Source: Butyricicoccus pullicaecorum DSM 23266 (GTDB lineage: Bacteria > Bacillota > Clostridia > Oscillospirales > Butyricicoccaceae). From it: DNA of 64,000 nucleotides. The translations under genes and the position numbers were made by a program. The notes beneath the pieces were generated by a model. It had not been told where the DNA came from. It did no database searches and saw nothing but the letters and a program-made list of their open reading frames with translations. The stretch covers positions 620,001 through 684,000 of the forward strand of contig NZ_FUXW01000001.1 in NCBI RefSeq assembly GCF_900167005.1. The letters run 5' to 3'. Shown one piece after another: positions 1-8,803 of the stretch. The first letter of the stretch is position 1. The number at the start of each line of letters is the position of its first letter.

Positions 1-700
1 CCGCTCGGAAGAGGTCGATTTTGGTATTATTATCCGGGATATCACTTCTCAGCGTGAGCAGGAAAAGCAGCTGATTTTAAAATCGGTTGCGATTAAGGAA
101 ATTCATCATCGAGTTAAAAATAACTTACAGACCATCGCCAGTCTGCTCCGCTTGCAGACGCGCCGGACGGAAAATGAGTCCACGCGCGAGGTGCTCAGCG
201 AGAGCATGAACCGCATTTTGTCCATCGCCGCCACCCATGAGCTGCTCGCACGCAGCGGCGTCGATCAGGTCATGCTGGGCGAGGTGCTGGTCAATATTAA
301 AAATAACGCGGTGCGCTATTTTGCACCGCAATATCTCAAGCTGCATATTGCAGTCGAGGGAGACGACTTTTTGGTCGACTCCGAAGTTGCAACATCGGTT
401 GCCCTGATTACCAATGAATTGCTTCAGAATTCTCTGAAGTACGCGTTTTTGAACCGGGAAAACGGCTCGATTCGCATTCAGGTAACGCACGGTGACCTGT
501 ATTCCACCATTACCGTCGTTGACGACGGATGTGGATTTGATGTAGGCGCTGCACGCAATGACCGTCTGGGTCTGAGCATTGTGCAGACCTTGGTCAAAGA
601 TAAGCTGCATGGCCGTCTGTCCATCCAGTCGGATGAGAGCGGTACGACCGTGACCTTTGACTTTCAAACACAACTGATCGACCTGACCGGTGTGACGTAA
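1..700 (+). CDS. eutW: Sensor histidine kinase, C-terminal part (EutW-like)
   Basis: The gene is cut by the window start; its frame is open from base 2. The visible part holds the end of a PAS-like segment (GIIIRDITSQRE), an HWE/HisKA_2-type phospho-acceptor box with IHHRVKNNLQ at bases 101-130, and a HATPase domain: N box NELLQNSLKYAF, G1 DDGCGFD, then RLGLSIVQTLV and GTTVTFDF. HisKA_2 kinases of this form pair with ANTAR-domain regulators, and EutW with EutV controls Firmicute ethanolamine operons by antitermination. Position directly in front of eutA supports this. The sensed ligand is ethanolamine by family knowledge; the sensing domain lies outside the window. Confidence 0.85.
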   Translation, partial: RSEEVDFGIIIRDITSQREQEKQLILKSVAIKEIHHRVKNNLQTIASLLRLQTRRTENESTREVLSESMNRILSIAATHELLARSGVDQVMLGEVLVNIKNNAVRYFAPQYLKLHIAVEGDDFLVDSEVATSVALITNELLQNSLKYAFLNRENGSIRIQVTHGDLYSTITVVDDGCGFDVGAARNDRLGLSIVQTLVKDKLHGRLSIQSDESGTTVTFDFQTQLIDLTGVT

Positions 701-728
701 TACCGGCCGGAAACAGAACCGAACGACG

Positions 729-779
729 CAGTCCGGATGCCGCAGGATTTTCCTGCGCTTCGGACTGTTTTTATTTTTC
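729..779 (+). terminator. Intrinsic terminator between eutW and eutA
   Basis: Two stacked stems (729-735 with 761-767, and 741-747 with 751-757) separated by a small internal loop are followed by a T-rich tract. In known Firmicute eut operons a terminator in front of eutA is overcome by EutV binding to a dual hairpin. I could not make out the paired AxxGxx hexaloops here, so control by EutV is inference only. Confidence 0.75.
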
Positions 780-797
780 CAAAAGGCAGGTGACGTC

Positions 798-2228
798 ATG
801 CAGGAGATTGTTAAGAGCGTGGGCATCGATATCGGCACATCCACGACACAGTTGGTATTCAGCCGGCTGGTGGTCGAGAACCTGGCCGGAAGCTATGCGG
901 TGCCGCGCGTCTCGATTGTGCAGAAAGAGGTCGTCTATCGAAGCAATATCTACTTTACGCCGCTGTTGTCCGCGACCGAGATTGACGCGGAAGCGGTCAA
1001 GAAGATCGTCTGGGAAGAGTACAAGGCAGCGGGCATGACACCGCATGATCTCAAGACCGGCGCGGTCATCATCACCGGTGAGACCGCCCGCAAGCAGAAC
1101 GCCAATCAGGTGCTCGAAGCGTTGTCCGACCTGGCAGGTGACTTCGTCGTTGCCACCGCAGGCCCCGATCTTGAGAGTGTGCTGTCGGCACGCGGCGCGG
1201 GCGCCGATCGGATTTCCGAGGAGGAGCGCAAGACGGTCGCCAATATCGACGTTGGCGGCGGTACTTCCAATATCGCCCTCTATCAAAAGGGAATTTTGAA
1301 AGGCGTAAGCTGTCTGGACATCGGCGGACGACTGATTCAAGTTAAAAACGGTAAGATTTCGTATATTTTCTCAAAAATTCAGGCGCTGGCCAAAAAACAT
1401 GGCATCGACATTCAGGTAGGACAGCAGGCAGACATCCCGACGCTGACCCGTGTGTGCGAGTTCATGGCCGATCAACTGGCACAGGCGCTGTTCCTCAAAC
1501 CGCAGGATGCGGAACACCGCGGACTGTATACCAATGATGGCACGTCCATCCCTTCGGAGCCGCCTGTGCAGGGCGTGACCTTCTCCGGAGGCGTGGCTGA
1601 TTATATTTACAATCCCACAACGGAGGATGTATTCCGTTATGGGGACATCGGCGTATTGCTTGGACGAGCCATACGCAGCCACCCGGCGTTTGGGCAGATT
1701 GAGCTGTATCAGGCTGCCGAAACCATCCGTGCGACGGTCGTAGGTGCGGGCACGCATACGACCGAGGTGAGCGGCAGTACGATCACCTACGCAGCCGACC
1801 GGCTGCCAATCAAGAATGTGCCCATTTTGAAAGTATCGGAGGAAGACGAAGCGGTGCTGGAAACGCTGTCGGCTTCCATCATCAATCAGATGCCGCTCTA
1901 CCGGCCCGAGGGCAGGACCGAGCAGATCGCCATTGCATTCACAGGACGCGGGCGCACCAGCTTTGCGGACATTCAGATGCTGGCGGAAGCGGTAATCAAA
2001 GGCGCGAAGGAGGCGATCGAATCCCCATTTCCCTTAGTCCTGGTGATCGAAAATGATATCGGTAAAGTGCTGGGCAACGCGATTCGGGTCAAACTCGAAC
2101 ACAAAAAGGATGTCATCTGTATCGACGGCATCCGCACGCTGAGCGGCGACTATATCGATATCGGAGAACCACTTGCGAACGGGCACGTGGTGCCTGTTGT
2201 AATCAAGACATTGATCTTCAATTCTTGA
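798..2228 (+). CDS. eutA: Ethanolamine ammonia-lyase reactivating factor EutA
   Basis: EutA (476 aa) is an ASKHA-fold ATPase that exchanges damaged cobalamin out of ethanolamine ammonia-lyase. The N-terminal phosphate loop reads VGIDIGTSTTQLVF, the second ATPase motif is VANIDVGGGTSNIALY at about residues 155-170, and the adenosine region is around GVTFSGGVADYI. The length equals that of enteric EutA. The start ATG lies 7-8 bases after AAGGCAGGTG. It is the first gene after the eutW/eutA terminator and leads directly into eutB with an 18-24 base gap, so the reactivase and its client enzyme are co-expressed. Confidence 0.96.
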   Translation: MQEIVKSVGIDIGTSTTQLVFSRLVVENLAGSYAVPRVSIVQKEVVYRSNIYFTPLLSATEIDAEAVKKIVWEEYKAAGMTPHDLKTGAVIITGETARKQNANQVLEALSDLAGDFVVATAGPDLESVLSARGAGADRISEEERKTVANIDVGGGTSNIALYQKGILKGVSCLDIGGRLIQVKNGKISYIFSKIQALAKKHGIDIQVGQQADIPTLTRVCEFMADQLAQALFLKPQDAEHRGLYTNDGTSIPSEPPVQGVTFSGGVADYIYNPTTEDVFRYGDIGVLLGRAIRSHPAFGQIELYQAAETIRATVVGAGTHTTEVSGSTITYAADRLPIKNVPILKVSEEDEAVLETLSASIINQMPLYRPEGRTEQIAIAFTGRGRTSFADIQMLAEAVIKGAKEAIESPFPLVLVIENDIGKVLGNAIRVKLEHKKDVICIDGIRTLSGDYIDIGEPLANGHVVPVVIKTLIFNS

Positions 2229-2252
2229 AAAACTAACGAGAGGTGAGTGAAT

Positions 2253-3623
2253 GTGATACTGAAAACCAAGCTTTTTGGCCATACTTACGAGTTTAAGTCG
2301 CTCAGAGAGGTCATGGCAAAGGCCAACGAAGAAAAATCGGGCGACAAGCTGGCAGGCATTGCTGCAGAGGATGCGCAGGAGCGCGTTGCAGCCAAGGTCG
2401 TCCTGTCTCATATCACGCTCAATGAGATCCGCAACAATCCGGCGGTTCCCTACGAAGAAGACGAAGTCACCCGTATCATTCAGGATGCGGTCAACGAGAC
2501 CATCTTCGCACAGTTCAAGAACATGACTGTCGCAGAGTTCCGTGAATGGCTGCTCGACGAGCGCACCGACGGTGAGATGATCCGCCGTGCATCGCGTGGT
2601 CTGACCAGTGAGATCGTTGCAGCTGTTTGTAAGCTCATGAGCAACCTTGATCTGATCTATGCGGCCAAGAAAATGCGCGTATCCGCTCATTGTAATACGA
2701 CCATCGGTCTGCCGGGTACGTTCTCGTCCCGTCTGCAGCCCAACCACACCACCGACGATCCCAAGGGTATCATCGCATCGGTTATGGAAGGTCTGTCCCT
2801 TGGCTGCGGCGACGCAGTTATCGGCCTGAACCCCGTTGACGACTCGGTTGAGAGCGTTGCGCGTATCCTCAAGATGTTCGATGAATTCAAGAATAAGTGG
2901 GAAGTTCCGACTCAGATCTGCGTGCTGGCTCACGTTACCACCCAGACCGAGGCGGCTGATAAGTTTAATGCACCGATCGACCTGATGTTCCAGTCCATCG
3001 CAGGTTCCCAGAAGGGCAACGAGGCCTTCGGCCTGACCGCTCAGATGCTGGACGAAGGCCGCGACATGATGCTCCACAAGGGCACCTCCACCGGCCCGAA
3101 CGTCATGTACTTCGAGACCGGCCAAGGCTCCGAGCTGTCGTCTGAAGCACATAACGGCTGGGACCAGGTTACCATGGAAGCACGCTGCTACGGTTTTGCA
3201 AAGCGCTACAATCCGTTCCTTGTCAACACGGTTGTCGGCTTCATCGGCCCCGAGTACCTGTACGATTCCAAGCAGGTCATTCGTGCAGGCCTGGAAGACC
3301 ACTTCATGGGCAAGCTGACCGGTATCCCGATGGGCTGTGACGCATGCTACACCAACCACATGAAGGCTGACCAGAACGATATCGAGAACCTGGCAACGCT
3401 GCTGGTTGCTGCGGGCTGCAACTATATCATGGGTGTACCGCAGGGTGATGACTGCATGCTGATGTACCAGTGCACCGGCTATCACGAAGCAGCTGCACTG
3501 CGCGAAGTCTTTGGACTGCGCCCGATCAAGGAATTTGATCAGTGGCTGGAGAAGATGGGCTTCTCGGAGAACGGCAAGCTGACACCCAAGGCGGGCGACG
3601 CTTCGGTCTTTATGACAAAGTAA
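2253..3623 (+). CDS. eutB: Ethanolamine ammonia-lyase large subunit EutB
   Basis: EutB (456 aa) is the catalytic TIM-barrel subunit of adenosylcobalamin-dependent ethanolamine ammonia-lyase, which converts ethanolamine to acetaldehyde and ammonia. It begins LKTKLFGHTYEFKSLREVMA and contains the family segments LPGTFSSRLQPNHTTDDP, LGCGDAVIGLNPV and MGVPQGDDCMLMYQ. I chose GTG 2253 because it gives MILKTKLFG, matching the usual N terminus, and sits 7 bases after GAGAGGTG; an in-frame GTG at 2247 would touch the ribosome site. EutC follows 18 bases later. The two form the lyase packed in the microcompartment. Confidence 0.97.
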   Translation: MILKTKLFGHTYEFKSLREVMAKANEEKSGDKLAGIAAEDAQERVAAKVVLSHITLNEIRNNPAVPYEEDEVTRIIQDAVNETIFAQFKNMTVAEFREWLLDERTDGEMIRRASRGLTSEIVAAVCKLMSNLDLIYAAKKMRVSAHCNTTIGLPGTFSSRLQPNHTTDDPKGIIASVMEGLSLGCGDAVIGLNPVDDSVESVARILKMFDEFKNKWEVPTQICVLAHVTTQTEAADKFNAPIDLMFQSIAGSQKGNEAFGLTAQMLDEGRDMMLHKGTSTGPNVMYFETGQGSELSSEAHNGWDQVTMEARCYGFAKRYNPFLVNTVVGFIGPEYLYDSKQVIRAGLEDHFMGKLTGIPMGCDACYTNHMKADQNDIENLATLLVAAGCNYIMGVPQGDDCMLMYQCTGYHEAAALREVFGLRPIKEFDQWLEKMGFSENGKLTPKAGDASVFMTK

Positions 3624-3641
3624 GAAGGAGGCGCAGACTGA

Positions 3642-4541
3642 ATGGATCAGAAGGATTTAAAAGCGATCATCGAACAGGTGCTTGCAGAAATGAATATTTC
3701 GGGTGCTGCGGCTGAGACGGCTGCGTCTGCTGCTCAGGCGGCATGCTGCGCAGGCAGCGCACCGGTTGTAGAAGACGGCTGCATCCCGGATGTAACCGAG
3801 GTTAACATCCGTACCCAGTATCTGGTAAAGAATCCCGAGCACGGTGAGGAGTACGCAGAGCTCAAGGCAAACGCTCCCTGCCGTCTGGGCATCGGCAAGG
3901 CTGGTGCTCGTTATAAGACCGATCCCATGCTGCAGTTCCGTGCCGCACACTCGGCCGCACAGGATGCCGTATTCAATGACGTCGATCATGATTTCGTAGA
4001 AAAGCAGATGGGTCTGTTCATCGTACAGACGCAGTGTGAAAACAAGGACGTTTATCTGACCCGTCCTGACCTGGGCCGTAAGCTGTCCCCCGAGGCAGTT
4101 GCAACGCTCAAGGAAAAGTGCAAAAAGTCCCCCACCGTACAGATCTATGTTGCTGACGGTCTGTCCTCTGCGGCAGTTGCAGCGAACGTCGCTGACCTGC
4201 TGCCCGCAATCATGCAGGGCCTGCAGAGCTACCGCATCGACGTAGGCACCCCGTTCTTCGTAAAGTTCGGTCGTGTCGGTGTTATGGATGAGATCTCCGA
4301 GCTGCTGGGCGCAGAAGTTACCTGTACCCTGATCGGTGAACGTCCGGGTCTGATTACCGCCGAGTCCATGTCGGCATATATTGCTTACAAGGCAACGGTC
4401 GGCATGCCTGAGGCACGCAGAACGGTCGTCTCCAACATCCATAAAAACGGTACGATCCCTGCCGAGGCAGGCGCGCACATTGCGGAGATCATCAAGATCA
4501 TGCTGGAAAAGAAGGCCAGCGGAACCGACTTGAAACTGTAA
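3642..4541 (+). CDS. eutC: Ethanolamine ammonia-lyase small subunit EutC
   Basis: EutC (299 aa) completes the adenosylcobalamin-binding ammonia-lyase. The N terminus (MDQKDLKAIIEQVLAEM) is a short amphipathic helix followed by an Ala-rich stretch to about residue 40, the usual shape of a shell-targeting peptide and linker; EutC is known to carry such a signal in enteric bacteria. The core has NAPCRLGIGKAGARY, LFIVQTQCENKDVYLTRPDLGR, VADGLSSAAV and IGERPGLITAESMSAYIAY. The start follows AAGGAGG with good spacing. Codon use matches eutB. Confidence 0.97.
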   Translation: MDQKDLKAIIEQVLAEMNISGAAAETAASAAQAACCAGSAPVVEDGCIPDVTEVNIRTQYLVKNPEHGEEYAELKANAPCRLGIGKAGARYKTDPMLQFRAAHSAAQDAVFNDVDHDFVEKQMGLFIVQTQCENKDVYLTRPDLGRKLSPEAVATLKEKCKKSPTVQIYVADGLSSAAVAANVADLLPAIMQGLQSYRIDVGTPFFVKFGRVGVMDEISELLGAEVTCTLIGERPGLITAESMSAYIAYKATVGMPEARRTVVSNIHKNGTIPAEAGAHIAEIIKIMLEKKASGTDLKL

Positions 4542-4557
4542 CAGGGAGGCAATAAAA

Positions 4558-5211
4558 ATGAAAAGAGATCCTGTAAGAGCAACCGTTCTGGCATCTAAAA
4601 TTATTCCGAACGTCTCTCCCGATCTTGCCAAGCAGCTGAATCTGGAACCCGACCAGAAGTCTCTGGCACTTCTGACCACCGACTGTGATGATGTCGGCTA
4701 CACCGCAGTGGATGAAGCAACCAAGAAGGCGGACGTTAAGGTCGTGTATGCAAAGAGCTTCTACGGCGGCGCAGCAAACGCAAACACCAAGCTGGCCGGT
4801 GAGTTCATCGGCATCCTGGCAGGCCCCAACCCGGCAGAGGTTAAGGCTGGCCTGCAGGCAGCAGTTGATATGGTAGAGAACGTTGCACACTTTATCTCGG
4901 CAAACGAGGACGACAGCATCGTATACTACGCACAGTGCATTTCCCGTACCGGTTCTTACCTGTCCGAGGGCGCTGGCATTCAGGAAGGCGAAGCACTGGC
5001 TTACCTGATCGCACCGCCGCTTGAGGCAATGTATGGCGTGGATGCTGCGCTCAAGGCAGCAGACGTTAAGATGTGCGTTCTGTACGCACCCCCGTCCGAG
5101 ACCAACTTCGGCGGAGCACTGCTGACGGGCAGTCAGTCGGCCTGCAAGTCGGCCTGTGAGGCCTTTGCAGCAGCGGTTGAGTTCGTTGCAGATACCCCGA
5201 GAGTCGAATAA
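4558..5211 (+). CDS. eutL: Microcompartment shell protein EutL (BMC-T)
   Basis: EutL (217 aa) is a tandem-domain shell protein that forms pseudohexameric trimers with a gated central pore. It starts MKRDPVRATVLASKIIPNVS and has TTDCDDVGYTAVDEATKKA, YAKSFYGGAANANTKLAGE and APPSETNFGGALLTGSQSAC, all characteristic of this family; enteric EutL is about the same length. It lies 16 bases after eutC behind AGGGAGG. The trimer is thought to let larger molecules such as cobalamin cofactors pass the shell. Confidence 0.96.
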   Translation: MKRDPVRATVLASKIIPNVSPDLAKQLNLEPDQKSLALLTTDCDDVGYTAVDEATKKADVKVVYAKSFYGGAANANTKLAGEFIGILAGPNPAEVKAGLQAAVDMVENVAHFISANEDDSIVYYAQCISRTGSYLSEGAGIQEGEALAYLIAPPLEAMYGVDAALKAADVKMCVLYAPPSETNFGGALLTGSQSACKSACEAFAAAVEFVADTPRVE

Positions 5212-5223
5212 TCTCCCAAAGTA

Positions 5224-5247
5224 ATGCGGAAACGAGCATTTCCGCAT
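5224..5247 (+). promoter_or_regulatory. Perfect hairpin in the eutL-BMC intergenic gap
   Basis: A perfect 9-bp stem (5224-5232 with 5239-5247) carries a six-base loop CGAGCA. No T-run follows, so it is not an intrinsic terminator. It sits just in front of the ribosome site of the next shell gene and could stabilise or process the mRNA so that shell genes are made in larger amount. Function is inference. Confidence 0.45.
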
Positions 5248-5266
5248 GGAAACGGAGGGAAAAATT

Positions 5267-5848
5267 ATGAATGCTCTCGGTATGATTGAGACCCGCGGCC
5301 TGGTCGCCTCAATCGAGGCGGCCGACGCGATGGTCAAAGCAGCGAGTGTGACGCTCATCAGCAAGACGCATGTCGGCGGCGGACTGGTAACCGTGATGGT
5401 GGAAGGTGATGTAGGCGCGGTCAAGGCCGCGACCGATGCGGGTGCGGCAGCAGCCGAGCGCGTCGGAGAACTCATCTCCGTACACGTCATTCCGCGTCCG
5501 GCAGCCGATGTCGCGCACATCCTGGACAGAAGACCGGAGCCCAAGCCGGAACCCGAACCCGAGCCGCCGGCACCTGAGCCGGAGCCCGAGCCCGAAGTAC
5601 CGGAACCCGAACCCGAAGAGGCAGCCCACACCGAGGAAATGAAGGAAGAACAGCCGGAAGAAGCGCACGCAGAGAAAATAGATCTGTCGGAGCTGACACC
5701 GGAAGCGCTCGGTAAAATGACGGTTGCCAAACTTCGCATCGTGGCACGCGAACTGGGAACGACCGGCATGTCCAGACGGGACATTCGCTTCGCAAAGAAG
5801 GAAGATCTGATCGAGCGCATCACCAAGGCGCTCGGACAGGAGGGATAA
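5267..5848 (+). CDS. BMC-H shell protein with Pro/Glu linker and Rho-N/SAP-like tail
   Basis: This 193-residue protein has three parts. Residues 1-88 are a hexameric BMC domain almost identical to EutM ([41 protein letters not shown]). Residues 89-137 are an acidic low-complexity linker of repeated Glu-Pro. Residues 138-190 form a small helical domain ([20 protein letters not shown], then [11 protein letters not shown] and [13 protein letters not shown]) whose spacing resembles Rho N-terminal or SAP/LEM-type nucleic-acid-binding folds. Enteric EutK also joins a BMC domain to a C-terminal helix-turn-helix, so it may be an analogue with a different tail. ATG 5267 is chosen over an upstream ATG at 5246 because CGGAGGG precedes it. 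Confidence 0.85.
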   Translation: MNALGMIETRGLVASIEAADAMVKAASVTLISKTHVGGGLVTVMVEGDVGAVKAATDAGAAAAERVGELISVHVIPRPAADVAHILDRRPEPKPEPEPEPPAPEPEPEPEVPEPEPEEAAHTEEMKEEQPEEAHAEKIDLSELTPEALGKMTVAKLRIVARELGTTGMSRRDIRFAKKEDLIERITKALGQEG

Positions 5849-5851
5849 TAT

Positions 5852-7342
5852 ATGCAGCTTTATGACAAGGACCTGCTTTCCATGCAGGAAGTTCGCGAGC
5901 TGGTTGGTGCGGCCAAGAAGGCACAGCAGGAGCTTGCGGAAAAGACGCAGGCCGAGGTAGACCGCATCGTGCGGTCGATCGCAGACGCAGGCGTACGCAA
6001 TGCACGGCGTCTGGCGCAGATGGCGCATGAAGACACCGGATTCGGTATCGTCGACGATAAGGTCATCAAGAACGTATTCGCAAGCCGCGGTGTTTACGAG
6101 TACATCAAGGACCTCAAGACCATCGGCGAGCTCGAGCGCGACGAGGAGAAGAAGCTCCGTGTCATCGCAGTTCCGGTCGGCGTCATCGCCGGTCTGATCC
6201 CCTCGACCAACCCCACCTCGACCGCACTGTTCAAGGCAGAAATTGCCATTAAGTCGGGCAACGCGATCGTATTTTCGCCCCATCCCAGCGCACTGCGCTG
6301 CATCTCGGAGACCGTAAAGGTCATCCGTCAGGCGATCGCGGAGGCGGGTGCAAATGAGAATCTGGTATCCTGCATCTCCATTCCGACCATGCAGGCAACC
6401 GATAACCTGATGAAACACCCCGATGTTGCAATGATCCTTGCGACCGGTGGTTCGGCGATGGTACGTGCCGCTTACTCGTCCGGTACGCCGGCAATCGGCG
6501 TCGGCCCGGGCAACGGCCCCGCATACATCGAGCGCACTGCCGATATCCCGCTGGCGGTCAAGCGCATCATCGACTCTAAGACCTTTGATAACGGCACGAT
6601 CTGTGCTTCCGAACAGTCGGTCATCTGTGATGCCGATATGCGTCCGGCCATTCAGGCTGAGATGGAGAAGCAGGGTGCGTACTTCCTCAATCCTGAGGAA
6701 CGCGCAAAGCTCGGCAAGTTCATTCTGCGTGCAAACGGCACCATGAACCCCGAGATCGTTGGCCGCAGCGTACAGACCATCGCAGAGCTGGCTGGTCTGG
6801 ATGTTCCGGCTAGTGCACGTGTACTGGTTGCCGATGAAGACGGCGTTGGACGCGGTCATCCGTACTCCAACGAGAAGCTGGGACCCATCCTGGCGTTCTA
6901 TACCGGTACCGATTACAAGGATGTATGCGATATCTGCAGCACCATCCTGCACTATGAAGGCAAGGGACATTCGTTCTCGATGCACACCAAGGACGAGAAG
7001 ATCGTGGATTACTTCGCAAAGCGCATCCCGTGTTCTCGTATGATGGTCAACACCCCGAGCGCACTGGGCGGCATCGGTGCAAGCACCGGTCTGATGCCCT
7101 CGCTGACGCTGGGCTGTGGTGCAATCGGCGGCAGCGCGACGAGCGAAAACGTCGGCCCGCTCAATCTGCTCAACCGTCGCTATGTTGCGTACGGTCAGTG
7201 TGAGCTGGAAGACATCCGCAAGAACGTGCCCGATTGCTCGGACGGTATCTGCAAGGTCAATCCGGCGCCTGAGATGATGGACCCGAAGATGGTCGATGAG
7301 ATCGTCGCTCGCATCATCGCACGGCTGCAGACCGTAAACTAA
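5852..7342 (+). CDS. eutE: Acylating acetaldehyde dehydrogenase EutE
   Basis: EutE (496 aa) oxidises acetaldehyde to acetyl-CoA with NAD+ and CoA inside the shell. Visible are the N-terminal amphipathic helix ([17 protein letters not shown]) typical of encapsulation peptides, the nucleotide-site segments [19 protein letters not shown] and [20 protein letters not shown], and the catalytic Cys at residue 251 in [10 protein letters not shown]. The ATG lies three bases after the preceding stop, with AGGAGGGA inside the end of that gene, so translation is probably coupled. The length matches enteric EutE and PduP; placement between shell genes of the eut operon decides for EutE. Confidence 0.95.
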   Translation: MQLYDKDLLSMQEVRELVGAAKKAQQELAEKTQAEVDRIVRSIADAGVRNARRLAQMAHEDTGFGIVDDKVIKNVFASRGVYEYIKDLKTIGELERDEEKKLRVIAVPVGVIAGLIPSTNPTSTALFKAEIAIKSGNAIVFSPHPSALRCISETVKVIRQAIAEAGANENLVSCISIPTMQATDNLMKHPDVAMILATGGSAMVRAAYSSGTPAIGVGPGNGPAYIERTADIPLAVKRIIDSKTFDNGTICASEQSVICDADMRPAIQAEMEKQGAYFLNPEERAKLGKFILRANGTMNPEIVGRSVQTIAELAGLDVPASARVLVADEDGVGRGHPYSNEKLGPILAFYTGTDYKDVCDICSTILHYEGKGHSFSMHTKDEKIVDYFAKRIPCSRMMVNTPSALGGIGASTGLMPSLTLGCGAIGGSATSENVGPLNLLNRRYVAYGQCELEDIRKNVPDCSDGICKVNPAPEMMDPKMVDEIVARIIARLQTVN

Positions 7343-7374
7343 ACACACGTTAGGATTCTAAGGAGGAATATACA

Positions 7375-7656
7375 ATGGCAACGATGCAGGCATTGGGTAT
7401 GATCGAGACCAAGGGTCTCGTCGCTTCGGTAGAAGCAGCCGACGCAATGGTAAAGGCAGCCAATGTTACCCTGATCGGTAAGGTTCATGTAGGCGGCGGC
7501 CTGGTTACCGTTATGGTACGCGGCGATGTCGGCGCAGTTAAGGCAGCGACCGACGCTGGCGCAGCAGCAGCTGAGCGCGTTGGCGAGCTGATTTCCGTAC
7601 ATGTCATTCCGCGTCCCCACGAAGAGGTAGAGTTCATCCTGCCCACGCTGGGATAA
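7375..7656 (+). CDS. eutM: Microcompartment shell hexamer EutM (copy 1)
   Basis: This 93-residue single BMC domain protein forms the hexagonal tiles of the shell. It carries [40 protein letters not shown] and the C-terminal [14 protein letters not shown]. The pore region includes KVHVGGG, consistent with passage of small polar metabolites. AAGGAGG precedes the ATG at good spacing. A near-identical copy follows 22 bases downstream, and the BMC domain at 5267 is a third relative. Confidence 0.97.
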   Translation: MATMQALGMIETKGLVASVEAADAMVKAANVTLIGKVHVGGGLVTVMVRGDVGAVKAATDAGAAAAERVGELISVHVIPRPHEEVEFILPTLG

Positions 7657-7678
7657 GAATTGAAAGGAGAAACACGTT

Positions 7679-7966
7679 ATGGCAGTCGTACAAGCATTGG
7701 GTATGATCGAGACCAAGGGCTTGGTTGGATCGATCGAGGCAGCCGACGCAATGGTCAAGGCAGCAAACGTTACTTTGATCGGTAAGGTTCATGTAGGCGG
7801 CGGTCTGGTCACCGTTATGGTACGCGGCGATGTCGGTGCAGTTAAGGCAGCAACCGACGCTGGCGCAGCGGCAGCAGAGCGGGTCGGCGATCTGATCTCG
7901 GTACACGTCATTCCGCGTCCGCACAATGAAGTCGAATTCATCCTGCCGACCCTCAACAATCAGTAA
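7679..7966 (+). CDS. eutM: Microcompartment shell hexamer EutM (copy 2)
   Basis: This 95-residue BMC-H protein differs from copy 1 at only a few positions: N-terminal AVVQ, GSIEA for ASVEA, GDLIS for GELIS, PHNEV for PHEEV, and a longer end TLNNQ. The differences lie mostly on surface or edge positions, so the two could mix in one facet or tune edge contacts. AAAGGAG precedes the ATG. The pair looks like a tandem duplication. Confidence 0.97.
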   Translation: MAVVQALGMIETKGLVGSIEAADAMVKAANVTLIGKVHVGGGLVTVMVRGDVGAVKAATDAGAAAAERVGDLISVHVIPRPHNEVEFILPTLNNQ

Positions 7967-8005
7967 GAAAGTCGGTATCAATGACCTTGACAGGGGGTGA
8001 ATCGC

Positions 8006-8791
8006 TTGAAGGTCATCACAGAAGCGATCCTGCGCGACGAGCTGCGTGCGTCCGAGCCTGAGGTGTATTATATTCCGGATGGAAAGATCCTGTCTCCTGC
8101 GGCCAGGGAATATTTGCAGCAGCGCAAGATCAAAATTTCCAAGGATCAGCCGCCTGTTGTGCAGGCAACCGAGGTTCCCCCAATGCCTACCGTGGACGTG
8201 CAGGCTGCGCCGCAGGAGCCGCGTCCCAAGTTTGTCGATTATGAAACCGGGGCGTTCTACATGGAGAAGCCCGAGCATATGACCCATTTGTTTGGCAATA
8301 CGCTCGTGCCCAAGAATCATCCGCGTATCCTGTTCCGCGGCAAGCTGGACAGCCTGCAGGCCGAAATCGTTCTGATTCAGGCCGAGCTGCACGCACAGGG
8401 GGAGAGCCCCAAGCTGATTGGCGACTTGGGCGATATTCTCACTGTCCTGCGCGAAATGATGCGCTGTGACGTTTTGGAGGAACCGTTCAAAAATGAGATC
8501 ATCATTGGATTGACCCACGCCGAGTTGCGCGAGCGATCCCACGATCCCATGCGATTTTTCCACATCCAGCAGATGATCCTGCCCGATTACACCATGGGCA
8601 GAGCGTACGCCATGTTAAACCGCCTGCGCACCCAGGTGCGTGAGACCGAAGTTGCCGCCAATCAGGCATTTCGGGAGGGCAAAAAGTGCACACGTGCCGA
8701 CATCATTGAGGAACTCAACCGCATGTCGAGCGCCGTGCACATCATGATGTGCATGTATCTGGCTGGTATGTACGATAAGGACAGAAAGTAA
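8006..8791 (+). CDS. eutT: Cobalamin adenosyltransferase EutT
   Basis: EutT (261 aa) makes adenosylcobalamin for EutBC from ATP and cob(I)alamin. Family marks are the start KVITEAILR, PDGKILSPAAREYLQQRKIKI, EHMTHLFGNTLVPKNHPRI, FRGKLDSLQAEIVLIQAEL and LPDYTMGRAYAMLNRLRTQVRETE. The Cys-rich metal motif (HX11CCX2C) known in enteric EutT is absent: the only cysteines are isolated and lie further on, so this may be a metal-independent type. TTG 8006 gives MKVITEAIL and lies just after AGGGGGTGA; a GTG at 7997 overlaps the ribosome site. Confidence 0.92.
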   Translation: MKVITEAILRDELRASEPEVYYIPDGKILSPAAREYLQQRKIKISKDQPPVVQATEVPPMPTVDVQAAPQEPRPKFVDYETGAFYMEKPEHMTHLFGNTLVPKNHPRILFRGKLDSLQAEIVLIQAELHAQGESPKLIGDLGDILTVLREMMRCDVLEEPFKNEIIIGLTHAELRERSHDPMRFFHIQQMILPDYTMGRAYAMLNRLRTQVRETEVAANQAFREGKKCTRADIIEELNRMSSAVHIMMCMYLAGMYDKDRK

Positions 8792-8803
8792 GGGGGATTG
8801 CGT

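Noticed and set aside
640-790. EutV (ANTAR) dual-hairpin antiterminator
   Set aside because: I looked for two short stems with AxxGxx loops in front of the terminator and found no pair with proper stems.
5309-7348. Long minus-strand frame opposite the BMC and eutE genes
   Set aside because: The frame is a codon-bias shadow of well-recognised genes on the plus strand.
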